DNA of 64,000 nucleotides, from the NCBI GenBank assembly GCA_963838885.1, contig CAWITB010000031.1:5978-69977 (forward strand). Direction: 5' to 3'. Both the position numbers and the translations under genes were made by a program. Position 1 is the stretch's first letter, and each line of letters begins with the position of its first letter. The notes below the pieces were generated by a model. It did no database searches, was not told where the DNA came from, and saw nothing but the letters and a program-made list of their open reading frames with translations. Below are positions 63,658 to 64,000 of the stretch, piece after piece. The DNA comes from JAICMB01 sp963838885 (GTDB taxonomy: Bacteria; Acidobacteriota; Terriglobia; Bryobacterales; Bryobacteraceae).

Positions 63658-64000
63658 ATGAAAAAGAAAGAAGTCGAAGTTGCAGCGAGCGCGGTAGATT
63701 CATCCCCAATCACCGGAACTATGGAGTCGAACTCTCTCTCCACCCGGCGTGAAATGCTGGGAATAACCGGTATGGCCGGTTTGGCGGCTGTCACCGGTAT
63801 CGTACCTGATGCTGTTGCGCAGAGTGCGCAAAAACGACCTCGTATCGCCTGTCTCGTCAGCTACTGGGGTCTCCCGACTTCACATGCGGACTGGATCGTA
63901 AACAAGCTGATAGACGGTTATTGGTGGAAGGGCGCACACACTCCTTCGCGAGTGGATGTGGTGTCCGTTTACGTCCATCAGTTAGATACAAGCCTGCTTG
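63658..64000 (+). CDS. Tat-exported protein, 3' end beyond window
   Basis: Begins at ATG 63658 and is open to the window end, at least 114 residues. After a charged leader it carries a Tat motif STRREMLGITGMAGLAAVTG and a likely cleavage site near AVAQ. The mature start RIACLVSYWGLPTSHADWIV and VDVVSVYVHQ resembles uncharacterised Tat-exported proteins of Acidobacteria and Planctomycetes that share a SHADxIV motif. Function not known. Confidence 0.72.
   Translation, partial: MKKKEVEVAASAVDSSPITGTMESNSLSTRREMLGITGMAGLAAVTGIVPDAVAQSAQKRPRIACLVSYWGLPTSHADWIVNKLIDGYWWKGAHTPSRVDVVSVYVHQLDTSLL

Overview
The window is a high-GC bacterial chromosome segment that most resembles an Acidobacteriota genome of the Solibacter/Bryobacter type. 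This is inferred from gene content: an Oar-like TonB-dependent receptor with an N-terminal carboxypeptidase-regulatory domain, an acidobacterial VWFA-type protein, a PEP-CTERM protein, half of an ADOP-type permease, DUF4384 and CBM9-like secreted proteins, and many exported amidohydrolases. No tRNA, rRNA or CRISPR array was seen.

Layout. 0-4.7 kb: a truncated TIM-barrel-like protein, a bacterial PH-domain protein and a large secreted propeller/PHP protein. 4.7-14.7 kb: an accessory island with a decayed IS1182-like element inside a CTAG duplication, an unknown 441-aa protein, a composite of two broken gene duplicates, a 786-aa zinc-ribbon/PD-(D/E)XK nuclease-like protein, and a complete IS21-family element that splits a YCII-like gene. 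14.7-18.1 kb: a PspA operon (YbjN-like, PspA, DUF4178-like, lipoprotein). 18.2-20.2 kb: a porin and RNase T2. 20.8-27.6 kb: a nucleoside-salvage operon (SAH/guanine-type deaminase, cytidine deaminase, purine nucleoside phosphorylase, NupC, pyrimidine nucleoside phosphorylase) behind MutT and a SelA-like PLP enzyme.

26.3-37.4 kb is the most coherent unusual locus. It holds two SelA-like PLP enzymes, a DapA-like lyase, three amidohydrolases, a RidA protein and a TonB-dependent receptor, and every enzyme carries an apparent export signal. It reads as a periplasmic pathway for an N-acyl or amino-sugar type substrate. The family combination is known from EF_0837/EF_0838/EF_0839-like (Dga-type) clusters, but complete export of the pathway would be unusual.

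38.1-43.1 kb: a DUF433/DUF5615 pair with a damaged toxin, a three-gene GMC dehydrogenase cluster with an internally duplicated membrane protein, and an Mrr-type restriction enzyme. 43.2-55.4 kb: mostly secreted or housekeeping genes, including an exported protein with kinase-like HxDxKxxN and DFG motifs beside an Omp85-type barrel. 55.5-64 kb: a PEP-CTERM protein, a quinoprotein dehydrogenase fused in frame to half of an ADOP permease, a dihaem cytochrome c, a secreted propeller-like protein, a CBM9-like protein and the start of a Tat-exported protein.

At least twelve otherwise well-conserved genes are broken by single-base indels. Several of these lie in short homopolymers, so many are probably assembly errors; those genes are annotated across the shift with the shift position given.
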